Assembly (NCBI GenBank): GCA_947500445.1
Contig: CANMSB010000032.1
Coordinates: 1 to 57,303, forward strand
Origin: an uncultured Flavobacteriaceae bacterium
GTDB lineage: Bacteria > Bacteroidota > Bacteroidia > Flavobacteriales > Flavobacteriaceae
Reading direction: 5' to 3'
Length of the DNA stretch: 57,303 nucleotides
The notes beneath the pieces were generated by a model that was not told the origin of the DNA, did not search any database, and saw only the letters and a program-made list of their open reading frames with translations. This document shows, piece after piece, positions 17,590 to 23,713 of the stretch; position 1 is the first letter of the stretch; the number at the start of each line of letters is the position of its first letter. The position numbers were made by a program, and so were the translations under genes.

Positions 17590-17677
17590 GGAAGGGCAAA
17601 CCAATTTGGTGGTGGTCGCTGTTTTGAAAACAGTTAGGAGTTAACGACTCGTGTGGGTTCGACCCCCACTCCTTCCG
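17590..17677 (+). tRNA. tRNA-Ser(UGA)-like
   Basis: Acceptor GGAAGGG/TCCTTCC, anticodon loop TTTGAAA, long variable arm with GAGT/ACTC stem, T arm GTGGG/CCCAC, discriminator G. The long variable arm confirms the serine class. Confidence 0.85.
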
Positions 17678-17682
17678 CAACA

Positions 17683-17755
17683 CTGAGAGGATAACGATGG
17701 TTTGGTTACCTGCCTTGGATGCAGGAGGTTGCAGGTTCGAATCCTGTCTCTCAGA
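17683..17755 (+). tRNA. tRNA-Pro(UGG)-like
   Basis: Acceptor CTGAGAG/CTCTCAG, D stem TAAC/GTTA, anticodon arm CCTGC-CTTGGAT-GCAGG, T arm GCAGG/CCTGT, discriminator A. A relative with two inserted hairpins lies at 18193-18286. Confidence 0.82.
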
Positions 17756-17763
17756 CAAAAAAT

Positions 17764-17851
17764 GGAGAGTAGGTAAATACTGGTTTGTTACACTTGTCTG
17801 CTAAACAAGACCGCACCAGAGGCGGTGGAGGTTCGATTCCTCCACTCTCCG
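17764..17851 (+). tRNA. tRNA-Ser(GCU)-like
   Basis: Acceptor GGAGAGT/ACTCTCC, anticodon arm CTTGT-CTGCTAA-ACAAG, long variable arm ACCGC/GCGGT, T arm GGAGG/CCTCC, discriminator G, followed by CCA. Confidence 0.87.
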
Positions 17852-17857
17852 CCAAAT

Positions 17858-17931
17858 AGACAAGGTGGCTGAATGGTTAAGGTGGCAGACTGCAAATCTG
17901 TTTTTACAGGTTCGAATCCTGTCCTTGTCTC
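17858..17931 (+). tRNA. tRNA-Cys(GCA)-like
   Basis: Acceptor AGACAAG/CTTGTCT, anticodon loop CTGCAAA with stem GCAGA/TCTGT, T arm ACAGG/CCTGT. The discriminator is C, whereas cysteine tRNAs normally carry U there, so charging may be altered. Confidence 0.8.
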
Positions 17932-17937
17932 AAAAAA

Positions 17938-18019
17938 GGGAATGCGTCAACGATGGAGGGTTGAGCCAGTCTGTAAAACTGGTGCTTTGGCTTAATAGGT
18001 TCGAATCCTATCATTCCCA
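17938..18019 (+). tRNA. tRNA-Tyr(GUA)-like
   Basis: Acceptor GGGAATG/CATTCCC, anticodon arm CCAGT-CTGTAAA-ACTGG, long variable arm as expected for bacterial tyrosine tRNA, T arm ATAGG/CCTAT, discriminator A. Confidence 0.85.
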
Positions 18020-18025
18020 CAAGAA

Positions 18026-18097
18026 GCATCTATGATGAAAGGGATAGCACTAAAGATTTCCACTCTTTCAGTCCGGGTTCGAATCCTAGTAGGTGCA
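18026..18097 (+). tRNA. tRNA-Gly(UCC)-like
   Basis: Acceptor GCATCTA/TAGGTGC (one U-G), anticodon arm AAAGA-TTTCCAC-TCTTT, T arm CCGGG/CCTAG with one mismatch. Functional status is less certain than its neighbours. Confidence 0.7.
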
Positions 18098-18103
18098 CGA
18101 AAT

Positions 18104-18187
18104 AGGGTTCATTGGGGTAATGGCGATCCTTCCCGACTGTCTCTCAGGAGATACGGGTTCCCCCGAAGTTTCGGGGCCATCGGTACT
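18104..18187 (+). tRNA. tRNA-Asp(GUC)-like with hairpin inserted in the T loop
   Basis: Anticodon arm CCCGA-CTGTCTC-TCAGG (one C-A mismatch) gives anticodon GUC. The T arm starts ACGGG-TTC, but the loop continues into CCCCGAAGTTTCGGGG (18161-18176), a stem-loop. The 3' acceptor strand could not be matched well to the 5' strand, so the ends are approximate and the gene may be broken. Confidence 0.5.
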
Positions 18188-18192
18188 GCAAA

Positions 18193-18286
18193 CTGGGAAG
18201 ATAATCCCGAAGCTTCGGGAGATGTTTACCCGCTTTGGACGCGGGAGGTCGCAAGTTCCCCCGAAGCATCGGGGTTGCTTCTCAGA
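18193..18286 (+). tRNA. tRNA-Pro(UGG)-like with hairpins in both D and T loops
   Basis: Acceptor CTGGGAA (18193-18199) pairs with TTCTCAG (18279-18285), discriminator A. Anticodon arm CCCGC-TTTGGAC-GCGGG. TCCCGAAGCTTCGGGA (18205-18220) interrupts the D loop and CCCCGAAGCATCGGGG (18259-18274) interrupts the T loop. Apart from the inserts the layout matches the Pro tRNA at 17683. All canonical stems still pair, so selection on the fold is plausible. Confidence 0.7.
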
Positions 18287-18292
18287 AGAAAT

Positions 18293-18364
18293 GCTCCATT
18301 AGCATAGTGGCTAGTGCATCCGACTTTCTATCGGAAGACAAGGGTTCGATTCCCTTATGGAGTA
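18293..18364 (+). tRNA. tRNA-Glu(UUC)-like
   Basis: Acceptor GCTCCAT/ATGGAGT, anticodon arm TCCGA-CTTTCTA-TCGGA, T arm AAGGG-TTCGATT-CCCTT, discriminator A. No insert. Confidence 0.85.
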
Positions 18365-18369
18365 CAAAT

Positions 18370-18441
18370 AGATCCGTGATGTAACGGTTAGCATACAAGG
18401 TTTTGATCCTTGGCGTAAAGGTTCAACTCCTTTCGGATCTT
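18370..18441 (+). tRNA. tRNA-Gln(UUG)-like
   Basis: Acceptor AGATCCG/CGGATCT, anticodon arm CAAGG-TTTTGAT-CCTTG, T arm AAAGG-TTCAACT-CCTTT, discriminator T. Confidence 0.83.
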
Positions 18442-18446
18442 CAAAT

Positions 18447-18531
18447 GGTGTCTCTAGCTTATCTGGTAAAGCGTCCCACTGTGAATGGGAAGAACAGGGT
18501 TCTCCCGAAGCGTCGGGACCGGAGTACACCC
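18447..18531 (+). tRNA. tRNA-His(GUG)-like with hairpin inserted in the T loop
   Basis: D stem GCTT/AAGC and anticodon arm TCCCA-CTGTGAA-TGGGA are intact. The T loop is interrupted by TCCCGAAGCGTCGGGA (18503-18518). Five acceptor pairs form between GGTGT and ACACC; the two inner positions are weak. Probably the third hairpin-bearing tRNA of the array. Confidence 0.6.
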
Positions 18532-18574
18532 AAAGAAAAGACCGCAATAAAGATGGTCAAATGAACAACGCATT

Positions 18575-18637
18575 GTCAGTCCGAGCTTGTCGAGGGCCGA
18601 GCAAAAATGAAACGCGCTTCGACAGACTCAGCGTGAC
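18575..18637. repeat. REP-like inverted repeat
   Basis: GTCAGTCCGAGCTTGTCGAGG at the left is mirrored by CTTCGACAGACTCAGCGTGAC at the right. This resembles dispersed intergenic palindromes common in Flavobacteriaceae genomes. It marks the end of the first tRNA array. A further hairpin CTACGCA/TTGCGTAG follows near 18671-18691. Confidence 0.6.
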
Positions 18638-18737
18638 GACGCAGAAGTAATGCGATGAAAAAAAATATCTACGCATAATAATTGCGTAGTTATGATTCAA
18701 TTTTGGCCAGTATTTAAAAACAAGCCTTTTAAAAAGA

Positions 18738-18800
18738 GGTTTGTGAGCGTGCCTCGCAGCAACAAGGAGTGTTGTGAGGCTCAACTAAAGTTCATTGAAA
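18738..18800 (+). promoter_or_regulatory. 63-nt leader repeat, copy 1
   Basis: Starts GGTTTGTG, contains a stem-loop built on GCCTCGCA...TGTGAGGC, and ends AAAGTTCATTGAAA. The same 63-nt layout recurs at 19697-19759. Each copy heads a structured RNA that leads into tRNA halves, so it is likely a promoter-proximal leader. Confidence 0.55.
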
Positions 18801-19237
18801 TAAAAAGGAGTCCATATCATGGGCTTCTACGAAAAAAATCGTCATTTCTTGTAAATGACGGGGCGGCTTATCGTCCTTAGATAAACTTGGTAACAAGGAT
18901 AAATCTATTTGCGGGCCTCGCAAATGGAGACTATCCCCTTCGGGGAGAGTACAGGTAAGCAAGCAACCAACATATTTTTACGAGGCCTCAGGGGCGACCG
19001 CTGAGAGGCCTTAGAAAAATATAGCCGACCAAAAGTAGGCTTGCGGTGGAGACACCAACAGGAAAAGTTGTAGTTCTCGGTAACGCTTAAACCATCCGAT
19101 TTAACGGTGCCGATTACAGCATGAAAGTGACCCGACAGGTAAACTGTTCGGTGGCTTGAACTGCCGTAAGCTGGGAAGCTTACAGGAAGAAGGTTGGTAT
19201 TTTGTAGGCCAAAATCTACGGAGCCATTCTCGAAGCC
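18801..19237 (+). ncRNA. Large structured RNA, segment A (upstream of a tRNA 3' half)
   Basis: No coding potential, but many compact stem-loops: AGTCCAT/ATGGGCT (18811-18827), CGTCATTT/AAATGACG, CTTG-GTAA-CAAG, ATTTGCG/CGCAAAT, a UUCG-type hairpin near 18937, a roughly 45-nt hairpin (ATATTTTT/AAAAATAT enclosing GGCCTCAG/CTGAGAGGCC), GGTG-GAGA-CACC, CCGACAG/CTGTTCGG and GTAAGCT-GGGA-AGCTTAC. Several GNRA-type loops suggest tertiary contacts. It runs directly into the T-arm piece at 19261. The RNA class is not recognised. It could be one half of a permuted intron or an ornate ncRNA of the kind found beside tRNA arrays. Confidence 0.6.
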
Positions 19238-19319
19238 CTTCTTCCAGGTCAAACTTTTGTTTGGGTTCGATTCCCAAGAGAAAACCATTTTCGTCTCTTA
19301 GCTCAATGGGAGCATCAGA
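19238..19319 (+). tRNA. Candidate permuted tRNA: 3' half followed by 5' half
   Basis: T arm TTGGG-TTCGATT-CCCAA (19261-19277) and acceptor 3' strand AGAGAAA with ACCA come first. After a short loop come the acceptor 5' strand CGTCTCT (19292-19298), TA, and D arm GCTC-AATGG-GAGC (19301-19313). AGAGA and TCTCT pair across the junction (5-6 bp). The anticodon region is not joined here: TCAGA follows the D arm and leads into RNA segment B. No matching anticodon 3' strand was found, so this is the weakest of the three junctions. Confidence 0.45.
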
Positions 19320-19668
19320 ATACGCAAAAGACTTCGGGCATTGTAGCAGCTAGTAGTTGCCTAAACCCATTGTAACATATGGGGTGGTAGCGGTCGCAAG
19401 CCGATACCATGCGGTGAACATTCCAATAGGTCGCCCCGCAAGGGGACACCTATGAACGGTGGGGGAGCCAACCCCCGTAATTGCAAAGCGCGGCCAAAAA
19501 CCGCTATGCAGGCCGGGTCTAAGTTGCCGAACGGCTACAATGTATTTGGCATCGGACAGGTACGCAACTTCCAAAGCAACGGAACGCGCGTGGAAAAGTA
19601 GGGAAAGCGTTTGCCATACTCCTACGAAAGCTTGTCCACAAGCGTGGGTATTCCCAGCACGTTTTTTT
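19320..19668 (+). ncRNA. Large structured RNA, segment B, with terminator
   Basis: Follows the tRNA 5' half. Strong hairpins: GCAGCT/AGTTGC, GGTAGCGG/CCGATACC, GGTCGCCCC-GCAA-GGGGACACC (GNRA loop), ACGG-GGGGG/CCCCCGT, GCA-AGCG-GG/CC-GCT-TGC. It ends in a terminator with stem CGTGGG/CCCAGCACG and a seven-T run (19642-19668). No reading frame of note. Together with segment A it flanks the permuted tRNA halves. Confidence 0.6.
19642..19668 (+). terminator. Intrinsic terminator of structured RNA B
   Basis: Hairpin CGTGGG-TATT-CCCAGCACG followed by TTTTTTT; it separates the first structured unit from the leader repeat at 19697. Confidence 0.75.
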
Positions 19669-19696
19669 AAAATATAGTGTAAACCGCAGCTTATCG

Positions 19697-19759
19697 TGGT
19701 TTGTGGTGGTGCCTCGCAGCAACAAGGCGTGTTGCGAGATTTTATTAAAGTTCATTGAA
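19697..19759 (+). promoter_or_regulatory. 63-nt leader repeat, copy 2
   Basis: Same layout and length as 18738-18800 (GGTTTGTG, the CCTCGCAGCAACAAGG stem, GTTCATTGAAA at 19749-19759). It is followed by a CCCT...AGGG hairpin, as in the other two units. Confidence 0.55.
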
Positions 19760-19950
19760 AATAAGACTCCCTGGCGAGGCCTACGCTTCGCATAGGGAAA
19801 TCGTAAAAGATTCCCGCCTTCGCGGGAATAAAGTATCAAGCGGGTCTTGTTGGGTGTTTCTGTATGGCACCATTGTGTGAATAGTTGCCGAAGGGTATTA
19901 GGCTTTCATATACAACTTGACTTGAAGGTTTGGCTGTTTTCCAAAAAATG
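19760..19950 (+). ncRNA. Structured leader RNA ahead of permuted tRNA pieces
   Basis: Contains the hairpin CCCTGGCGA/TTCGCATAGGG (19769-19796), a palindrome TTCCCGC-CTTC-GCGGGAA near 19812, and less structured sequence to about 19950. No reading frame. Shorter than segments A and B but in the same position relative to a tRNA 3' half. Confidence 0.4.
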
Positions 19951-20034
19951 GTCTCAGATCTGTCGGTCACGGGTTCGAATCCCGTCGGTTCTATTTGGAA
20001 CCGTAGTTCAGTTAGGTTAGAACAACAGAAGGAT
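19951..20034 (+). tRNA. Candidate circularly permuted tRNA 1 (3' half then 5' half)
   Basis: The 3' half comes first: TCTGT (19959-19963), CGGTC, T arm ACGGG-TTCGAAT-CCCGT, acceptor CGGTTCT, discriminator A (19993). After TTT comes the 5' half: acceptor GGAACCG (19997-20003), TA, D arm GTTC/GAAC, A, then ACAGA (20025-20029). GGAACCG pairs fully with CGGTTCT (one G-U) and ACAGA pairs fully with TCTGT, i.e. both stems form only if the halves are joined in permuted order. The anticodon cannot be read because the loop is interrupted. Confidence 0.55.
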
Positions 20035-20107
20035 GCGCAGGTTCGACTCCTGCTCCCGCCAGCAGCGGGATAGCTCAGTTGGTAGAGCACCACGCTCATA
20101 ACGTGGG
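20035..20107 (+). tRNA. Candidate permuted tRNA 2, CAU anticodon
   Basis: T arm GCAGG-TTCGACT-CCTGC (20037-20053) and acceptor TCCCGCC (20054-20060), A, then GC, then acceptor GCGGGA (20065-20070), TA, D arm GCTC/GAGC, anticodon arm CCACG-CTCATAA-CGTGG (20090-20106). The acceptor strands pair over six bases across the junction. Break point in the variable region. Met or Ile(CAU) type. Directly followed by a second anticodon-like arm (ATGGA-CTGAAAA-TCCAT, Phe GAA loop). Confidence 0.55.
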
Positions 20108-20503
20108 ATATGGACTGAAAATCCATTTTCTAAAGCCGACCATCTTTTAAAACTGGTCTCCAAGTCCTGTTAGACTTAAAATGACAAAAAACCGTGGTTA
20201 TGGATCGGTCGGCTTTTCTTCGGAAAAGCAAACAGTCCTAATACTACCTTGAAATGTTGACTATTTGATGTGGAAGGTCATTTCTTTTTGAATATCCCTC
20301 CCTTGGAAAAAACCAATGAACACCGTTGGCAACGCCGATGGAAGCATACTAAAAAACAAATCATCCGACACTTCAAAAACCAATATTTCCGTAGTCGATG
20401 GATGAACCACAGCTGCGGTTTTTTAAACAAACGAAATAATTAAAGTATATGATGATAGTTTAACCAGTTCGTCCGTCACCGGCGAGGCGGACACAAATTT
20501 AAA
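20108..20503 (+). other. tRNA fragment, structured RNA and slipin leader
   Basis: Begins with a Phe-type anticodon arm (20110-20126). AAAGCCGACC (20132-20141) pairs with GGTCGGCTTT (20207-20216) enclosing 65 bases; a perfect UUCG hairpin CTTTTC/GAAAAG follows (20213-20228). A hairpin GTCCG/CGGAC at 20471-20492 lies just before the slipin start. The rest shows nothing I can name. Confidence 0.5.
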
Positions 20504-21610
20504 ATGATGATGAAACGAGTACGAATCAATGCAGGAAAAGTAGGTTTGGTCTTCAAAAACGGAGATTACCAAAACGTTATTACCAAGGGCACACACTGGG
20601 TAGGCCTACGGAACGTGGTTATGGTGTACGACCTTGCCAAAGCCTTTGTGGCCCCGATAGCATTGGAGATTTTGCTACAGGACCAAGGTTTGGAGGCAAT
20701 GTTACACGTTATCGAGGTAAAAGATGCGGAGTTGGCATTGGTATCTGAAAACGGGACTTTGAAAAAAGTGCTTACAGCGGGTAAATACGCTTTCTGGAAA
20801 GGATTGATCAATTATGAGTTCGTGATGGCCGATTTGAGCAAAATCTACATCACCGAACCCATCGGCAAAATGCTGCTAGGACATCCTTTGCTACGCCCTT
20901 ACATTCGCGTATTGGAGGTATTGGCATACGAAAAAGCGGTGTTGCTGGTCGAGGATACCTTCGTGAAAGTTCTGGACAGTGGGGTATACCACTTCTGGAA
21001 AAACGATACCTCGGTAAAGATCGCACGTGCCGATATGCGACAATTGCAACTCGAAATCGCGGGTCAAGAACTGTTGACCAAAGACAAGGCCGCTATTCGA
21101 ATCAACTGCTATACCCAATACAGAGTAGTTGACATTGAAAAAGCCTTATTGGAAAACAAAGAATACGAGAAGCAATTGTATGTTGCCATTCAGTTGGTAT
21201 TGCGTGCCTATATGGGCAGTTATACCTTGGATGAGCTGTTGGAACGAAAAGAACGTATCGCTGAGGTGGTACTTTCAGAAATCAAAACCACAGCGGCCAA
21301 ATTGGGTGTTGAAGTATTGAATTGTGGTATCCGAGATGTCATCTTAACAGGTGAGATGAAGTCTATCATGAACCAAGTGCTTGTGGCACAAAAACAGGCA
21401 CAGGCCAATACCATTACCCGACGTGAAGAGACCGCTTCTACCAGAAGTTTGCTGAACACTGCAAAGTTGATGGAAGAAAACGAAATGCTCTTCAAGTTGA
21501 AGGAGATGGAATATGTGGAGAAAATAGCCGAGAAAATCGGCGAGATCACGGTCTCTGGCAACGGGGGTATGGTAAAACAGCTAAAAGAGATTTTTGCTGT
21601 AAACAAATAG
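20504..21610 (+). CDS. SPFH/band-7 slipin-family protein
   Basis: 368 aa. The N-terminal 120 residues hold repeated beta segments (VGLVFKNGDYQNVITKGTHWVG; LALVSENGTLKKVLTAGKYAFWKG; AVLLVEDTFVKVLDSGVYHFWKN). The SPFH core spans about 130-300 (KDKAAIRINCYTQYRVVDIEKAL, TLDELLERKERI, GVEVLNCGIRDVILTGEMK), followed by a helical tail. No membrane anchor is obvious, so it may form soluble rings or cages. Slipin-type genes are found near RtcB systems in other bacteria; with the tRNA array in between, a scaffold for RNA repair is a reasonable guess. Its 3' end is duplicated at 30712. Confidence 0.9.
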   Translation: MMMKRVRINAGKVGLVFKNGDYQNVITKGTHWVGLRNVVMVYDLAKAFVAPIALEILLQDQGLEAMLHVIEVKDAELALVSENGTLKKVLTAGKYAFWKGLINYEFVMADLSKIYITEPIGKMLLGHPLLRPYIRVLEVLAYEKAVLLVEDTFVKVLDSGVYHFWKNDTSVKIARADMRQLQLEIAGQELLTKDKAAIRINCYTQYRVVDIEKALLENKEYEKQLYVAIQLVLRAYMGSYTLDELLERKERIAEVVLSEIKTTAAKLGVEVLNCGIRDVILTGEMKSIMNQVLVAQKQAQANTITRREETASTRSLLNTAKLMEENEMLFKLKEMEYVEKIAEKIGEITVSGNGGMVKQLKEIFAVNK

Positions 21611-21612
21611 TG

Positions 21613-21659
21613 AATGCGCCGGTAGGTTCCAACAAAGGAATCGACTAGCGCATTTTTTG
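21613..21659 (+). terminator. Terminator after slipin gene
   Basis: AATGCGC pairs with GCGCATT around an inner GGTTCC/GGAATC stem, followed by a T-run. A diverged copy occurs at about 30827-30872 with the slipin 3' fragment. Confidence 0.75.
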
Positions 21660-21720
21660 TTGAAAGTATGATAGTAAAACCTCATCTGAACCCTTTAATA
21701 TTTGATTACTATATTTGAGC

Positions 21721-22815
21721 ATGACTATTGCCTTATTTATTTGGGGAATAATTCAAAGTTTATTGGTCGGTATTGTAATCCCCCTAGTAAAAAAAGGGTA
21801 TGTCAATTACCTTTTGTCATTTATCTTTTTTGTGATATCTACTAATATCACGTTTCAATATGTTTTGCGGTTTACAGAAGTTAAGTTTAATACCCCACAA
21901 TTATTGGTGGTGCCCGATATTTTAGATTTACTGCTTCCTACCCTACTTTATATTTACTTAAAAAAGATATTCAACAAAAATCTCACCATAGATTATCGAA
22001 TACTTTTTGCGCCATGTCTTATTTGGTCCTTATTGCTGTTGGGTTTTGTTTGTTTTAAAAACAACCTTGATTTTCATGATTACATCGGAACATGGCTGCA
22101 TAAGGGAAGTTTAATCGTAGTTTTTGGATGGAAATTAATTTTGCTATTGAAGATGCTACCGGATTTTCGTTTGGCTAAAACATCTTTTAAGAATAAACAC
22201 AGGAAACTCTTGACGTGGCCCAAAACCTTGATTATTTTTTTGGCGGTGATTACCTATATCAGTTTTTTTAATCTACTATTCTCTATCCTAAGTGAGGTAC
22301 TAATATCTGCCAAGAGCTCGTTAATGCTTATAAGGCCGATAACGCATCTCAATTACATCATATTTACTTGTTTTATACTTTTTATTAGCATCTATCTCTT
22401 CATAAGATATCCACGTATACTTGCCGGGTTTCCTAATTTTCAAACTGGTTTAAATGCTGAAAATGCTCCCCTCTCCGAAGAAATGTCCCTTGTGTTGGAG
22501 AAGATAAATAAAAAAAAGCTTTATTTGGATACAGAACTTAACGAACATAAACTGGCCCAAAAACTCGATATTCGACCCTACCTACTATCAAAGTTTTTGA
22601 ACGATGAACTGGGGAAAAGCTTTAGCCAGTTTATAAAAGAAAAAAGAATCGAAGAAGCCAAGAAATTATTACAAAAATCTGAAAATCAAAATCTAACAAT
22701 TTTTTCCATTGCCATAGACAGTGGTTTCAAATCAGAGTCGAGCTTCTACGCCAATTTTAAGGAAGCTACGGGAATGACACCGAATCAGTACAAAAAACAA
22801 TTTTTAAATTATTAG
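21721..22815 (+). CDS. Membrane-bound AraC-family transcription regulator
   Basis: 364 aa from ATG 21721. The N-terminal 235 residues contain about seven hydrophobic segments (for example LFIWGIIQSLLVGIVIPLV; YIIFTCFILFISIYLFI), and the C-terminal 100 form an AraC HTH_18 domain (ELNEHKLAQKLDIRPYLLSKFLND; FSIAIDSGFKSESSFYANFKEATGMTPNQYKK). Such 7TM-AraC proteins sense external signals and act from the membrane. It precedes two secreted polysaccharide-active genes and probably controls them. Confidence 0.9.
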   Translation: MTIALFIWGIIQSLLVGIVIPLVKKGYVNYLLSFIFFVISTNITFQYVLRFTEVKFNTPQLLVVPDILDLLLPTLLYIYLKKIFNKNLTIDYRILFAPCLIWSLLLLGFVCFKNNLDFHDYIGTWLHKGSLIVVFGWKLILLLKMLPDFRLAKTSFKNKHRKLLTWPKTLIIFLAVITYISFFNLLFSILSEVLISAKSSLMLIRPITHLNYIIFTCFILFISIYLFIRYPRILAGFPNFQTGLNAENAPLSEEMSLVLEKINKKKLYLDTELNEHKLAQKLDIRPYLLSKFLNDELGKSFSQFIKEKRIEEAKKLLQKSENQNLTIFSIAIDSGFKSESSFYANFKEATGMTPNQYKKQFLNY

Positions 22816-23713
22816 GGGTATCGCTTAATTAAAATGGATAGTCTCGGTTTTTTGAGTTTGTGCCATCTCGGGTAAGCCGACTTTACTACTGCCGACCTTG
22901 GCATTTTGAACCAAAACTTGCCCGTTATTATGACTGAAATAGGTTAATTATCGCAAGAAATCGTGGTTTTTGAGAACAAGACCCTTCTTTTGTTGGTCTC
23001 TTTAGTACTTTCCTTAAGGTCAAAAAAATCATGATCTACACGTAACTACCGCTGTTTCAAATTCATCTGCTATCGCTTATGGAATAAGGGAATATCCTTA
23101 AAAACCAGTTTTCCAAACCCTGGTTTTTAATGCAAACGGTCTTCATATTTGTTATCCAAATTTGCAAATTAGCAGTTATAACTAGCTAATTACAAGTACT
23201 TTTACCACTTCTTATATTTGGTACGGGTACATTGTTTTTAAAATGCCCCAAGCAATGACCGTATCAATATATGGCCAAACCAACATGTATTTTTTTAAGT
23301 AACCCAAAATTACATACATGTTATGATTGAACTTTGCCTTAGTGGTAGAACCTACTTACTTCAGATTTTTTTAAAAATCTTTCTTGTATTCCAATCGATG
23401 CTACTGCGCCGTTTCTCCGATCCGCCGCCATAGCTTAGAAATGCCCCGATATGCTTATTGGTGTTCATGTCAGCTTTGTAATAGCTGGTGCGATACCATG
23501 GCATTCACAGGTAGCATTCACTTTCCAAAACCAAATTTTCGCTAACATCCTTGGTACAATCCCATGCATACAAGCGTACGCGTAAAACTCAAGGCAAGCC
23601 TTGGTAAAACGCACCAGTGGAGGGCAGGTGTACATCTGGATCATAGCGTAAAAGAGCCGTTTGAAAAGTTGATAGAAACCCCAAAAATTTAACATGAATT
23701 CAAAATATTCCCC
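22816..23713. other. Long intergenic region with terminator and promoter box
   Basis: About 900 bases without a convincing gene. A strong inverted repeat TTAAAAACCAG/CTGGTTTTTAA (23098-23130) is a likely terminator. TATATTTG near 23213 fits a -7 box for the next gene. Short frames in 23465-23695 do not look protein-like. Confidence 0.5.
23098..23130 (+). terminator. Likely intrinsic terminator
   Basis: Perfect 11-base arms TTAAAAACCAG and CTGGTTTTTAA around an 11-base loop. Lies 283 bases after the AraC stop and could work in both directions. Confidence 0.6.

Noticed and set aside
18905-19288. 127-residue minus-strand protein
   Set aside because: The frame runs antisense through the structured RNA and tRNA half; composition is not protein-like.
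18801-19668. RNase P RNA or tmRNA
   Set aside because: The conserved RNase P P4 sequences and the tmRNA tag/pseudoknot signatures are absent, including in permuted order.
18801-19668. Group I intron halves
   Set aside because: AGACTA near 18930 and TATAGCC near 19022 resemble P7 strands, but one pair mismatches and no P4/P6 core could be fitted; kept only as a hypothesis.
23465-23695. 76-residue minus-strand protein
   Set aside because: No signal, domain or codon bias; probably chance.
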